A stretch of DNA of 40,820 nucleotides from Gammaproteobacteria bacterium (lineage in GTDB: Bacteria; Pseudomonadota; Gammaproteobacteria; DSM-16500), in assembly GCA_021323555.1 (NCBI GenBank), contig JAJONP010000004.1, forward strand, positions 1 through 40,820. The letters run 5' to 3'. The position numbers and the translations under genes are program-made. Below the pieces are notes generated by a model, which was not told the origin of the DNA, did not search any database, and saw nothing but the letters and a program-made list of their open reading frames with translations. Positions 17,023 through 26,465 of this stretch are shown one piece after another (position 1 is the stretch's first letter; the number at the start of each line of letters is the position of its first letter).

Positions 17023-18549
17023 TCCTGCCAATATCGTTGGTACCAACATTCCCATTGCTTCCAGCAAGCGATATTGGCTTAATAGATAATCGTATTGTCC
17101 ATCGGCTAAACCAGTGCGCGCACTGAAATATTCATTCTCAGCATCTAAAACATCTAACAAGCTGCGCTGCCCAATGTCAAATTCCAAGCGATAACTTTTA
17201 ACAACAGCCGCTGTGCTAGCTACATTGCGTTTGAGGATTTTTAAACGATCTTCATAGACTTTCATATCTGTCCAGGCTGTTGAAACGCGTTCATCAATGT
17301 CACGGCGAGTTAGAGCGAGCTCTTGCAAAGCTTTATCCCGTTGTTCAATGGCTTTTTTGATTTCAGCCCTGTCGCTGCCGCCGTTATATAAATTATAATC
17401 AGCGCGTATTAAGGCCATATTTTGATTGTTTTGACCAATGACTCCATCCAGCTCGTTGTCATATTGTGCTTGTAAATCCAGGCTGATAGTAGGTAAATAA
17501 TTAGCACGTAATGCAGCAATATTCTGACCTGCTGAATCTACATTAGCTTGCGCTGCTGCAATAAGGGGATTATTTTTAAGAGCAATGGTTCGTGCAATAT
17601 CTAATTCTTGCGGAAGCTGGCTGGCATTTAACGCTGTTTTTTCAAGAATAGGAGCAGGCGCTTTCCCAACTTCTTGCATAAATACATGATTAGCCTGTTC
17701 CATAGTCGATAATTCTGTTTCGTAGCGAGCCTGTGCTTGCGTTACACGGGTATCTGATAATTGCAATTCTGATCGGCGTGACGCGCCGCCTTGAAAACGT
17801 TTCTTTATTTTTACCCGGTTTTTAAGGTGAGATTTTACGTCTTTTTGGGAGATATCAAGCCGTTCGCGATAACGTAATATATTTAAATAAGCATTGATAA
17901 TATGGAGGCTAACGCTCTCCCGTATACCAATGGCAGTTTGTTTAGTGGCAGCGAGTTCAGCTTCATCCCGGCTTACACGGTTTAATACTTTACCGCCGTC
18001 ATAAATCAGTTGACGGATCTCCAATACTTTTTCTTGCCGTATTAAATCAACGTGATTGTTGCCTTCAGCTCGTGTGGTGACATTGTTGGTTCGCTCAGGC
18101 CCATAAGCTGCTGATGCTGTCACATTAGGCAATAATTCTCCATGCGTGCTTAGCAAGGTTTCTTCTGCAGCCCGTATTTCTGATTGTGCGCTGAGTGTTT
18201 TTGGATGATTGGCTAAAGCAAATTGCAGCACTTTTTGCAGATTAGAACGGTTATTAGTCCAATCTGACATACGGCCTTTATTTTTATTAACACTCAAGCC
18301 AGGATTTTTTTTAGGAGTTTTAGCGGACTGCTTATTGTTAACATCAAAAGTGTGTCCCTTTCTAACGAAGACCGCCACATCTTCTTGTTGGTTATTTTCC
18401 TTTGCATAGCTTACCAGTATGATTCCAAGCAAACTTAAAATCATGACGGCGCCAATAAAGGCAAGCACTTGATGTGCAAAATGTAGGACAGGATGCATTC
18501 CATTGCTATTCATAGATGGCCTATAGCGTTCTTTCCAGATCCATAACAC
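17020..18549 (-). CDS. TolC family outer-membrane efflux/secretion protein
   Basis: TolC proteins form the trimeric outer-membrane channel of type I secretion and drug efflux. The two TolC repeats run from about residue 100 to the end. The signature GQRSLLDVLDAENEYFSART (about 460-480) resembles the type I secretion (AggA/LapE) subgroup. The 509-residue protein has a hydrophobic segment at about 28-48 followed by a polar, low-complexity stretch of about 45 residues before the first repeat, which is longer than a normal TolC leader. Alternative starts lie at Met13 and Met18. No ABC transporter or membrane-fusion partner is nearby. The stop codon lies in a repeat fragment. Confidence 0.88.
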   Translation of the reverse strand: MLWIWKERYRPSMNSNGMHPVLHFAHQVLAFIGAVMILSLLGIILVSYAKENNQQEDVAVFVRKGHTFDVNNKQSAKTPKKNPGLSVNKNKGRMSDWTNNRSNLQKVLQFALANHPKTLSAQSEIRAAEETLLSTHGELLPNVTASAAYGPERTNNVTTRAEGNNHVDLIRQEKVLEIRQLIYDGGKVLNRVSRDEAELAATKQTAIGIRESVSLHIINAYLNILRYRERLDISQKDVKSHLKNRVKIKKRFQGGASRRSELQLSDTRVTQAQARYETELSTMEQANHVFMQEVGKAPAPILEKTALNASQLPQELDIARTIALKNNPLIAAAQANVDSAGQNIAALRANYLPTISLDLQAQYDNELDGVIGQNNQNMALIRADYNLYNGGSDRAEIKKAIEQRDKALQELALTRRDIDERVSTAWTDMKVYEDRLKILKRNVASTAAVVKSYRLEFDIGQRSLLDVLDAENEYFSARTGLADGQYDYLLSQYRLLEAMGMLVPTILAG

Positions 18550-18667
18550 GATGGACTAAGAGGCCACTGATAAAATTGTTCATTTTTTGCTCCAGACGGC
18601 GCGCTTTATAGATCGTTCTAGTGAATAGAATAGCCTAATTTCAATGAGTTACCAGGAAACAGGCGTT

Positions 18668-19822
18668 TCAGAGGGTTGAATTTGGCAAAAAGAGTTCAAC
18701 CAGATTATTGAGGTATCGATACCCGAGCGGGGTTGGACAAAATTGTTTCTCATCCATCTCAAGCCATCCCAGTGAATGGGCTTTTAGCAGAATGGGCTGG
18801 ATAACATCGGGAGCGAGGCCGGTATGACGTTGAAAATGCTCGAAAGTCGTGGCTTGAAAGAGGCGTAAGGTATTCAGCATAAATTCAAATGGAAGCTCTT
18901 CCTCGCTGACAAGATATTCTTGAGCGATAAAGGGTTTGGCTTCATCAAGATAATTAGCAGGCATTTTGTTTTTCCAAAAGCGTCTGATGTGGTGAGTATC
19001 GTGATGGGTTAATTTACTGTGACTGCCAGCCCCTATTCCTAAATAGTCGCCATACGTCCAATAATTAAGATTATGACTGCAATAACCCTCTTGACGACAA
19101 AACGCAGAGATTTCATAGCGTGTTATACCGGCACTCTTCAGCATCGCAATCCCTTCGTTTTCCATCTGAATGATTATTTCTTCTTTGGGCAGTTTTGGTT
19201 GATAACGATAAAATAAAGTATTGGGTTCTATGGTTAATTGATACCAGGAAAGATGCTCGGTGTTGAGATCAATAGCTTGTTTCAGCTCGCTTAATGCTGC
19301 TTTGACAGATTGGTTTGGCAATCCATACATGAGATCGATATTAATACGTTTAAAACCAGCTTTACGGGCATTTTCAACCGCTGCAATACCTTCTTCTGCG
19401 CTGTGAATACGGCCCAATTTTTGCAAAGCCGTGTCTTGAAAACTTTGTAAGCCCAGTGACAGTCGGTTAATACCGGCATTAAGATAAGCATCGAAATGGC
19501 CTTGTTCTACTGTACCGGGATTGGCTTCCAAAGTGATTTCCACATCCTTTGCTATGCAATAGCGTGAAGCAATGGTTTGCAATAAGCGTGTGTAAGCTGT
19601 GCCTGAAAATAAAGAAGGGGTTCCCCCTCCAATAAAAATGGTTTGAATGGCGCGATCGTTAAGTTCAGATTGATGAGCTTCCAAGTCTTTGATTAAACGA
19701 TCGATATAAGTGTTTTCCAGATTTTTATCAGGATGCTGACTAATAGCATGAGAATTGAAGTCACAATAAGGGCATTTTTTAATGCACCAGGGGATATGAA
19801 TATAAAGGGAAAGTGAAATCAT
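18668..19822 (-). CDS. hemW: radical SAM family heme chaperone HemW
   Basis: HemW resembles oxygen-independent coproporphyrinogen oxidase but acts as a heme chaperone. The radical SAM CxxxCxxC motif is WCIKKCPYCDFN (about residues 11-22), followed by FIGGGTPSLF, NPGTVE, NRLSLGLQSF and DLMYGLPNQ, all in the expected order. The frame is open further upstream, but ATG 19822 (MISLSLYIHIPWC, 384 residues) gives the family's usual start. It is divergent from cysQ across 37 bases. Confidence 0.94.
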   Translation of the reverse strand: MISLSLYIHIPWCIKKCPYCDFNSHAISQHPDKNLENTYIDRLIKDLEAHQSELNDRAIQTIFIGGGTPSLFSGTAYTRLLQTIASRYCIAKDVEITLEANPGTVEQGHFDAYLNAGINRLSLGLQSFQDTALQKLGRIHSAEEGIAAVENARKAGFKRINIDLMYGLPNQSVKAALSELKQAIDLNTEHLSWYQLTIEPNTLFYRYQPKLPKEEIIIQMENEGIAMLKSAGITRYEISAFCRQEGYCSHNLNYWTYGDYLGIGAGSHSKLTHHDTHHIRRFWKNKMPANYLDEAKPFIAQEYLVSEEELPFEFMLNTLRLFQATTFEHFQRHTGLAPDVIQPILLKAHSLGWLEMDEKQFCPTPLGYRYLNNLVELFLPNSTL

Positions 19823-19859
19823 AACTGTTTTTTTAAAAGTAAAGACGTTATTATATCTT

Positions 19860-20681
19860 ATGTCCAAGATAGATACTACATTGTTAAGAGATCTAAAAGA
19901 AATTGCTTCTGGAGCAGCTTTGCTGCTTATGGCGCTTTATGAGCAGGGTTTAAGATCCGAGCAGATCGGTGAAAAATCCGATAAAACCCCCGTTACGGAA
20001 GCCGATTTAATGGCTCATGCCTACCTTTCTCAGGCTTTACAAAAATTAACCCCTACTATTCCGATTATCTCTGAAGAAGCTCTGATCCCTGATTTCAAAA
20101 CACGTCAAACCTGGCCTCGATATTGGTTAATTGACCCGCTGGATGGTACCAAAGAATTTCTTGAAAACACTGACGAGTTTGCCATTAATATTGCCCTGAT
20201 TGAACATCAACAGCCTGTTTTAGGGTTGGTTTATCTGCCGGTTACTAAAACCTGTTATTATGCCAAACAAGGTATGGGCGCTTATAAGCAAATTGAGAAT
20301 CATGAGCCTCAAGCGATCTGCACACGCAGCCGCCAATCGCGAGATGAGATCATCGTGTTGACCAGCCGGCGAAATCACGGCAAACGGGTGGCTGCATTTA
20401 CAGAAGCACTGCCTAATGCGCACTTAATACGCTATGGCAGCACTGTAAAATTATGCCTTATTGCAGAAGGAAGCGCTGATGTATATATGCGCTTTAGCCG
20501 CATGCTGGAATGGGATTTGGCTGCAGGGCACTGTATTTTGAAAGAAGCAGGCGGTCAAGTCTGTTTGATCACAGGCGAGGCCTTGGCTTACAATACGCCA
20601 GAATTGATGCACCCTAATTTTTTTGCTATTGGCTGTCCCGATTACCCCTGGCAATCGGCAATAGCAGGCCTTATTAAATGA
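19860..20681 (+). CDS. cysQ: 3'(2'),5'-bisphosphate nucleotidase CysQ
   Basis: CysQ hydrolyses 3'-phosphoadenosine 5'-phosphate, a by-product of sulphate assimilation, and belongs to the inositol monophosphatase fold. Metal-binding motifs are ISEEAL (about residues 66-71), WLIDPLDGTKEF (about 87-98) and the C-terminal EWDLAAGHCILKEAGG. The length of 273 residues is slightly long but normal. No strong Shine-Dalgarno sequence precedes ATG 19860. mdh follows after 15 bases, so they are probably co-transcribed. Confidence 0.92.
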   Translation: MSKIDTTLLRDLKEIASGAALLLMALYEQGLRSEQIGEKSDKTPVTEADLMAHAYLSQALQKLTPTIPIISEEALIPDFKTRQTWPRYWLIDPLDGTKEFLENTDEFAINIALIEHQQPVLGLVYLPVTKTCYYAKQGMGAYKQIENHEPQAICTRSRQSRDEIIVLTSRRNHGKRVAAFTEALPNAHLIRYGSTVKLCLIAEGSADVYMRFSRMLEWDLAAGHCILKEAGGQVCLITGEALAYNTPELMHPNFFAIGCPDYPWQSAIAGLIK

Positions 20682-20696
20682 ACAGGAGTATTAAAA

Positions 20697-21689
20697 ATGT
20701 CGACTCAGAAACACGTTAAAGTAGCTATTACCGGCGCTGCAGGCCAAATTGGTTATGCCTTGGTATATCGCATTGCATCAGGCCAAATGTTTGGCCCGGA
20801 TGTTGAGGTGAGTTTACATTTAATTGAATTAGCTGCTTCTTTGCCGGCTTTGGAAGGCGTTGTCATGGAATTACATGATTGCGCTTTTCCTTTATTGCGC
20901 AATGTGGTTTGTACAGATGATTTGGCAAAAGGAATGCGTGATGTCAACTGGGCTGTTTTAGTCGGTGCTGTGCCTCGCAAAGCCGGTATGGAGCGTTCCG
21001 ATTTATTAAAAATAAATGGCAGCGTTTTTACAGCCCAAGGCAAAGCGATTAACGATAATGCAGCCGATGATGTGCGTATTTTTGTGGTGGGGAATCCCTG
21101 CAATACGAATTGCCTGATTGCGATGAGTAATGCCAAAGATATTCCGCATGATCGTTTTTATGCGATGACCATGTTAGATGAATTGCGCGCTAAAGCACAA
21201 TTAGCAATGCGCGCACAGTGCGCTGTCAAAGACGTTTCTCAGATGGTGATTTGGGGAAATCATTCTGCAACACAATATCCTGATTTTTACAATGCGAAAA
21301 TAAACCAACAATCGGCACTAGCCGTTATTCAAGATGAAAACTGGCTTCAAAACGACTTTGTCAACATAGTGCAGCAGCGGGGAGCGGCCGTTATCAAAGC
21401 CCGCGGCGCTTCTTCTGCCGCTTCTGCTGCAAATGCCATTGTACATGGAATTTATCAATTAACCCATGATACAGTCAAAGATGATTGTTATTCGATGTGC
21501 TGCTATTCCAACGGTGAGTACGGCGTGGACAAGGGTTTAATCTTTTCTTACCCCTGCAGAACACTAAGCGGCAAATTACAAATTGTCAGCGGAATGGATC
21601 ATAATGATTATGGCAAAAAACGCTTAAGCATTACGCTGGATGAATTGCGTCAAGAACGCGAAGCGGTAAAAGCGCTGGGGCTTATTTAA
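20697..21689 (+). CDS. mdh: malate dehydrogenase (NAD)
   Basis: Mdh interconverts malate and oxaloacetate in the TCA cycle. It has the NAD-binding motif [20 protein letters not shown] (about residues 11-30), the substrate Arg region [12 protein letters not shown] and the catalytic His in [13 protein letters not shown]. The form (GAAGQIG, 330 residues) is the cytosolic-type bacterial MDH. The ATG at 20697 follows ACAGGAG. It is between cysQ and an SDR gene in the same direction with short gaps, a likely three-gene unit. Confidence 0.96.
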   Translation: MSTQKHVKVAITGAAGQIGYALVYRIASGQMFGPDVEVSLHLIELAASLPALEGVVMELHDCAFPLLRNVVCTDDLAKGMRDVNWAVLVGAVPRKAGMERSDLLKINGSVFTAQGKAINDNAADDVRIFVVGNPCNTNCLIAMSNAKDIPHDRFYAMTMLDELRAKAQLAMRAQCAVKDVSQMVIWGNHSATQYPDFYNAKINQQSALAVIQDENWLQNDFVNIVQQRGAAVIKARGASSAASAANAIVHGIYQLTHDTVKDDCYSMCCYSNGEYGVDKGLIFSYPCRTLSGKLQIVSGMDHNDYGKKRLSITLDELRQEREAVKALGLI

Positions 21690-21704
21690 CAGGTTGGCTT
21701 TAAA

Positions 21705-22430
21705 ATGGAACAGTATATGTCGAAGTTTGCGATTATTACCGGAGCAAGTCGAGGTATTGGAGAATGCGTTGCGCATTATTTTGCAAGTCAAGGATATGAT
21801 CTAGCCTTAATTGCCCGCAATGAAGAAGCTTTGAGCAAAACCAAAGCGGCAATAAATGCGGATTTTCCAGCCATTAAAATTACTACCCATGCGCTTGATA
21901 TCAGCGATGCAAAGAACACTTATGATCAGATCAAAGCCTGTATTCATGCCGCCGGCAAAATCGATGTGATATTTAACAGTGCCGGTATTTCCATCAATGG
22001 AACATCCACTTTAAGCATTGATGATTTTCAAAAACTACAGCTCATCAACGTCAGCGGTATGTTTGCTGTCGCCAAAGCAGCGGCAGAAATGATGAAAGAA
22101 CAAGGATCAGGCTATATCTTTAATGTTGCTTCAATGTCAGGCAAACGTGCTCTTGTGCGCAATGGAGGTTATGCCAGTACCAAGTTCGCTGTGGTAGGCT
22201 TTTCAGAAGCTTTGTTTAAAGAATTAATGCCCTATGGCGTTAAAGTAACTGTCTTATGCCCTAGTGTCGTTAATACCGAGATGACACGGCACTTTGATAT
22301 GCCGTTAGAACACAAAATTGAAGTTCAAGATATTGTCAAAACGGTTGACTATTTATTAAGTCTATCCTCTGCTGCCGTCATTCCCAGTATTGATATTCAT
22401 TGTAAAGCTATTGTTGAAAAGGGACCTTGA
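21705..22430 (+). CDS. SDR family oxidoreductase
   Basis: This is a classical short-chain dehydrogenase of 241 residues. The cofactor motif is TGASRGIG (about residues 13-20), then NSAGIS, the active-site Ser in VASMSG and the YASTK Tyr-Lys pair. It lacks the residues that would name a substrate; 3-ketoacyl reductase-like activity is possible. ATG 21705 or 21717 (MSKFAIITG) could be the start. It is 15 bases after mdh and ends next to a convergent LysE-type gene. Confidence 0.87.
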   Translation: MEQYMSKFAIITGASRGIGECVAHYFASQGYDLALIARNEEALSKTKAAINADFPAIKITTHALDISDAKNTYDQIKACIHAAGKIDVIFNSAGISINGTSTLSIDDFQKLQLINVSGMFAVAKAAAEMMKEQGSGYIFNVASMSGKRALVRNGGYASTKFAVVGFSEALFKELMPYGVKVTVLCPSVVNTEMTRHFDMPLEHKIEVQDIVKTVDYLLSLSSAAVIPSIDIHCKAIVEKGP

Positions 22431-22445
22431 TATACTCTTCGTGTT

Positions 22446-23054
22446 CTAATGATAAACCAGGGAAACGGCAATAGAGATCATAATAAAAGCAATAATGATG
22501 TCTAATATTTTCCAGGCAAGCGGTTTTTTGAAAAAAGCGGCTAAAAATCCTGCTCCAAACCCTAAGAAGAAAAACCATGTGATTGACGCAAGCAACGCGC
22601 CTGCTGTGAATAAATACCGCTTGCCGGCTGCAAATTGAGCTCCAATAGTGCCAATCAATACCATGGTATCTAAATAGGCATGAGGATTTAATAAACCCAC
22701 AACCAATAAGGCGGAAATGATTTCTTTTTGTGAGCGGGCTGGTGCAGCGCCTTGAATATCAAGATATTCGTTTTTCCAGGCAGAATAAAAGGATTTTAAA
22801 CCATACAAAAATAGAAAAGCCGCGCCAAACCACTTGGCTATCGATAACAATAAAGGATGTGAGGCGATAATAGCCCCAAAACCCAAAACACCTGCTGCAA
22901 TTAAAATAGCATCGGTGGAAGAACAAATGAGTGCAGTTAGCAAAACATGCTGCTTTCGTAACCCTTGCCGCAATACAAAGGCATTTTGCGGGCCAATGGC
23001 TACAATAAGACTTATGCAAACAAGGTAACCTTTAATTAATGGTGTGATATCCAT
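22446..23054 (-). CDS. LysE/ArgO family amino-acid exporter
   Basis: This 202-residue protein has six hydrophobic segments and the family N-terminus GYLVCISLIVAIGPQNAFVLRQGLRKQH, matching LysE/ArgO exporters of lysine or arginine. LLVVGLLNPHAYLDTMVLIG is also typical. It lies downstream of the LysR-type gene on the same strand with a 60-base gap, recalling LysE-LysG/ArgO-ArgP pairs, though those are usually divergent. The substrate is inferred from the family only. Confidence 0.88.
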   Translation of the reverse strand: MDITPLIKGYLVCISLIVAIGPQNAFVLRQGLRKQHVLLTALICSSTDAILIAAGVLGFGAIIASHPLLLSIAKWFGAAFLFLYGLKSFYSAWKNEYLDIQGAAPARSQKEIISALLVVGLLNPHAYLDTMVLIGTIGAQFAAGKRYLFTAGALLASITWFFFLGFGAGFLAAFFKKPLAWKILDIIIAFIMISIAVSLVYH

Positions 23055-23114
23055 AGGATAAATACTCGGCCAAATGATCTTGTTAATAATGGTACAGTAT
23101 TTTAAATATATCTT

Positions 23115-23993
23115 CTATATCAAATGCTTCTTAAGCAATTCAAGAAATAAACTTAATTTTGGAAGCATAAATTCTTTTTCTGGATAGATAGCATATAAAT
23201 TGCTTGAAGCCACGCTGTAGTCTTCCAGACAGGGGATTAGATCTCCCTTTTTCAACTCATTTTTTATCATAAATTCGGGTAAAACAGCTGCGCAGGTATT
23301 ATTCAGTAATAACTTTTTAATCAGTTCCAAGTGATTTGTTACTAAATTTCCTTTTAGATGAATGATCTCGACATAATCTTCTTTTCTCAACCTGATTTTT
23401 CCCGGCGATTTGGCATCACTGTAGACAGCGTAATTATGATTAAGCAAATCATGAGGTGTTTTGGGAGTTCCATATGTGTGTAAGTAGCGTTTTGTAGCAC
23501 AGAGAATGTTTTTAACTGTATAGATTTTCTGCGCAATTAAATTAGAAGTTTCTAAGGTAGCCGATCGCAATGCCAGAGCATATCCTTCTTTTACCAGATC
23601 AACCAATTGGTTTTCTAATCTAACGTCCAGAATGACCTCTGGGTATTGTGACAAAAAATCGGAAAAAACAGGAGCGATCAAATGTAATGCCACAGCAGGG
23701 GGAACGGATATTTTTAAACGGCCTGCGGGTTTTCCTTGTAGCTCGCTCATCATCAGGTAGCCTTTTTCACTTTCTTGAACCACTGTCGCAGCATAATTAA
23801 AAAAACGTTCACCTGCTTCGGTTAACGTTAACTTTCGGGTACTGCGGGTAAGCAAGCGAATGTTGAGATGTTGTTCAAGTTTGAGAATGCTTTTGCTGAT
23901 AAAGGATTTGGAAAAGTTAAGCCTTTTTGCCGCTTTGGAAAAGCTTTGCTGGCTAACGACATGATAAAATATTTCCATTTCATTCAATAACAT
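23115..23993 (-). CDS. LysR family transcriptional regulator
   Basis: This 292-residue protein has an N-terminal winged helix (about residues 5-62: FYHVVSQQSFSKAAKRLNFS, then LLTRSTRKLTLTEAGERF) and a C-terminal effector-binding domain. The subtype resembles DhcR/AaeR-like regulators that act on divergent neighbours. It is divergent from an MFS transporter across 116 bases containing a 9-base inverted repeat and is followed on the same strand by the LysE-type exporter; either transporter could be its target. Confidence 0.92.
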   Translation of the reverse strand: MLLNEMEIFYHVVSQQSFSKAAKRLNFSKSFISKSILKLEQHLNIRLLTRSTRKLTLTEAGERFFNYAATVVQESEKGYLMMSELQGKPAGRLKISVPPAVALHLIAPVFSDFLSQYPEVILDVRLENQLVDLVKEGYALALRSATLETSNLIAQKIYTVKNILCATKRYLHTYGTPKTPHDLLNHNYAVYSDAKSPGKIRLRKEDYVEIIHLKGNLVTNHLELIKKLLLNNTCAAVLPEFMIKNELKKGDLIPCLEDYSVASSNLYAIYPEKEFMLPKLSLFLELLKKHLI

Positions 23994-24010
23994 ATAAGCT
24001 TCCCGGGCTG

Positions 24011-24064
24011 ATTGTATCTAATAGGAAACAATGATTTTCAGTATAGCGTATTTTAAGATACAAT
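24011..24064. promoter_or_regulatory. candidate LysR-type operator between divergent genes
   Basis: ATTGTATCT at 24011-24019 and AGATACAAT at 24056-24064 are perfect 9-base inverted repeats 36 bases apart, inside the 116-base gap between the LysR gene and the MFS gene. Paired dyads at this kind of spacing are common in LysR-controlled promoters. The assignment is inferred from position and symmetry only. Confidence 0.4.
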
Positions 24065-24109
24065 TAAAACCTTTAAAATAGAACAAATTTTGTTAATTTT
24101 GAGGCAAAC

Positions 24110-25324
24110 ATGTTGAAGATAAGTTTTCAGAAATTATTACCGCTTTTTACCGTCATATTTCTAGGGTTTTTTGGCTATGCTCTAACCCTTACCTTATTTA
24201 TCCCCCTATTAATGGATCAAACCTTTCCCATCTTACCGGCAGAAACCTCTGTTGCAGTGCGTACAACCTTATCCGGTTTCTTATTGGCGATGTATCCCTT
24301 AGGACAATTTCTGGGTTCACCTGTTATAGGAAATCTATCCGATCATTTTGGCCGTAAGAAAGTATTGGTGTTTAGCTTAATCCTGTGTCTGTTCGGATTC
24401 ATAAGTATGGCATTCAGTATTGCATTTCATCAATTAACCTTATTATTTATCAGCGCTTTTTTAACAGGGCTGTGTGAATCCAATATGGCGATATCACAAA
24501 CCATTATTGCCGATAGTTCATCTGATCCCGCAGAAAAAACAAAGTTTATTGGCTATGCTTATTCTGCTTGCAGCTTAGGCTTTATCGCAGGTCCGTTAGT
24601 AGGGGGATTAGCAGGAAGTGCTTTAAGTTACAGTGCTCCTTTTTGGGTAACAGCAATAGGAATTGTCTTTTTAATAACGTGGATATTTTGTAACCTCAAT
24701 GACAGTTCAATGCCTGATGCAAAAACTCCCGTTCACATTCTCAAGTCCCTAACAGCCATCAAATCGATTTTTAATCGAAAAGAATTCTACAAAATTTACT
24801 TCATCAATTTTTTCATTTTCTTTGCTGTGCAAGGGTTATATCGGGTTGCGCCGATGTATGCCCTCGACACGTGGAAACCTTCCTTAAGTACTTATTCATT
24901 ACTGATTGCGTATGTATCCTTTATATGTTTCATTGCCAATTTATTGCTCTTGGGAAGATTAACACAATGGTTTTCCACCCAAAAATTACTAAGCGGTTTA
25001 TTGTTTATTGGCGGGCTGCTTGTTATTCTCATTGCGCTTCCCTCTTATTTCGGCTGGATTTGGCTGGTATATGGGTTGGCTGTGATCCCAACCGTGATGG
25101 CATTACCGGTCAGCACTGCCTGGTTAGCTCAGCAAGCCAGGGCTGATGAACAAGGACAAGTATTAGGTAATAACCAAGCTTTGTTAGTGTTGGGCGAATC
25201 GACTTCTGCAGCGATTGGCGGCCTTATTGCCGCTATCTATATTTCTTTACCAGTGGTGATGATGGGCGTTATTTTATTAATAGCGGGGGTGATGGTGAAG
25301 AAGTTCAATGTGAGAAAGCAGTGA
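24110..25324 (+). CDS. MFS transporter (TetA/drug-resistance-like)
   Basis: This 404-residue protein has twelve predicted membrane helices. Motif A between helices 2 and 3 is GNLSDHFGRKKVLVF (about residues 73-87). The second half keeps the expected symmetry. The family exports drugs or small metabolites by proton antiport. It is divergently transcribed from the LysR regulator, so it is probably under its control. The substrate is not readable from sequence. Confidence 0.9.
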   Translation: MLKISFQKLLPLFTVIFLGFFGYALTLTLFIPLLMDQTFPILPAETSVAVRTTLSGFLLAMYPLGQFLGSPVIGNLSDHFGRKKVLVFSLILCLFGFISMAFSIAFHQLTLLFISAFLTGLCESNMAISQTIIADSSSDPAEKTKFIGYAYSACSLGFIAGPLVGGLAGSALSYSAPFWVTAIGIVFLITWIFCNLNDSSMPDAKTPVHILKSLTAIKSIFNRKEFYKIYFINFFIFFAVQGLYRVAPMYALDTWKPSLSTYSLLIAYVSFICFIANLLLLGRLTQWFSTQKLLSGLLFIGGLLVILIALPSYFGWIWLVYGLAVIPTVMALPVSTAWLAQQARADEQGQVLGNNQALLVLGESTSAAIGGLIAAIYISLPVVMMGVILLIAGVMVKKFNVRKQ

Positions 25325-25434
25325 TAATTTAAAGAATGATAATTTACTTAGTGCTTATCCTCATTAGTGAGTAACCAGGCTTTTTAAAATAAGTTATAAT
25401 TACCTTATTTTCTGTAATTTTTAGAGGTAATACT

Positions 25435-26292
25435 ATGGAGTCTATGAAGCAAATAAAATTGGCTGATGGTAGAATGCTTGGATATGCTGAGTATGGTATT
25501 TTTAGCGGGTTTCCAATATTATTTTTTCATGGCTTACCGGGTAGTCGTCTCGAAGCTGATAAATTGCACCCTGCTGCGCTAAAAACAGATGTACGTTTAA
25601 TCGGTCTTGATAGGCCAGGGATTGGTTTCTCAGACCCTAAAAAGAATCGCACTATTCTTGATTGGGCTAGTGATATTGATCAATTTGCTGAAAAATTAAA
25701 TTTAAAGACTTTCTCTATCCTCGGGCATTCTGGAGGTGCACCTTATACGGTTGCGTGTTCCTGCTTGCTTCCTCATAAAATTCATAAAATTGTTATCGTT
25801 GGAGGCATCGCGCCATTAGATAATGAAGCTGCTGTAGCCAGCCTGTCAAAAGTGCAAAAACAATTATTGTGGCTTATTAAATACTGTCCTCTATTAGTGA
25901 AGTGGATGATGCAATTAGTGAGTAGATCGTTTGAGAAACCTAATCGGATCAAAAAAATGTTTAAGCAATTGTCAGCAGCCGATCAGAAAACATTAACTCA
26001 TCCAGAGTATTATGAGGCCATTATGCGCTCATTTAAAGAAGCTTTTCGGCAAGGCGCTGCTGAAGTGGTGTATGATTTTAAGTTAATCTCCAAACCTTGG
26101 GGTGTCAACTTACAAGAAATACCAGCGCCTTGCAGTATTTGGCAGGGCAGCCACGATCAACAAGCTCCCTTAAAACATGCAGAGATTTATACAAGGCACA
26201 TACCTAATTCCACTTATCATCTTTTACCCAATGAAGGGCATATATCACTTTTATTTAATTACGGTACTCAAATATTGGCAAGTGCACTCTAG
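25435..26292 (+). CDS. alpha/beta hydrolase
   Basis: This 285-residue alpha/beta hydrolase has the oxyanion region FFHGLPGSRLEADKL (about residues 29-43), RPGIGFSDP, the nucleophile elbow GHSGGAP (Ser at about 99), an acid candidate in GSHDQQAP and the catalytic His in NEGHISLLF near the end. ATG 25435 follows TAGAGG; a second ATG at 25444 is possible. It is the last chromosomal gene before the island boundary, and its stop codon lies in the left arm of a 12-base inverted repeat. Confidence 0.88.
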   Translation: MESMKQIKLADGRMLGYAEYGIFSGFPILFFHGLPGSRLEADKLHPAALKTDVRLIGLDRPGIGFSDPKKNRTILDWASDIDQFAEKLNLKTFSILGHSGGAPYTVACSCLLPHKIHKIVIVGGIAPLDNEAAVASLSKVQKQLLWLIKYCPLLVKWMMQLVSRSFEKPNRIKKMFKQLSAADQKTLTHPEYYEAIMRSFKEAFRQGAAEVVYDFKLISKPWGVNLQEIPAPCSIWQGSHDQQAPLKHAEIYTRHIPNSTYHLLPNEGHISLLFNYGTQILASAL

Positions 26293-26364
26293 GCTCTACG
26301 CCAACAGCAATGGCATCACGTAAGGCTTTCATCGCAAGATGAAATTGATACAGCGTAGAGCCTA
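26290..26364. repeat. 12-bp inverted repeat enclosing a GCAA-loop hairpin
   Basis: TAGGCTCTACGC (26290-26301) and GCGTAGAGCCTA (26353-26364) are perfect reverse complements. Inside them TTTCATC (26327-26333) pairs with GATGAAA (26338-26344) around a GCAA tetraloop, and GCCA (26300-26303) can pair with TGGC (26311-26314), competing slightly with the outer stem. It could be a structured 3' end of the hydrolase mRNA or a small repeat element. There is no T-run, so it is not a standard terminator. Confidence 0.55.
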
Positions 26365-26465
26365 TGGTTTTCGCTCGTTTGACAATTATAGATTGAGAGT
26401 ATTATGTGGCTGGTGAACTATCCGATTTATGCCCCCACATTTGGGAAAGACCCCGTTGAATTTGA

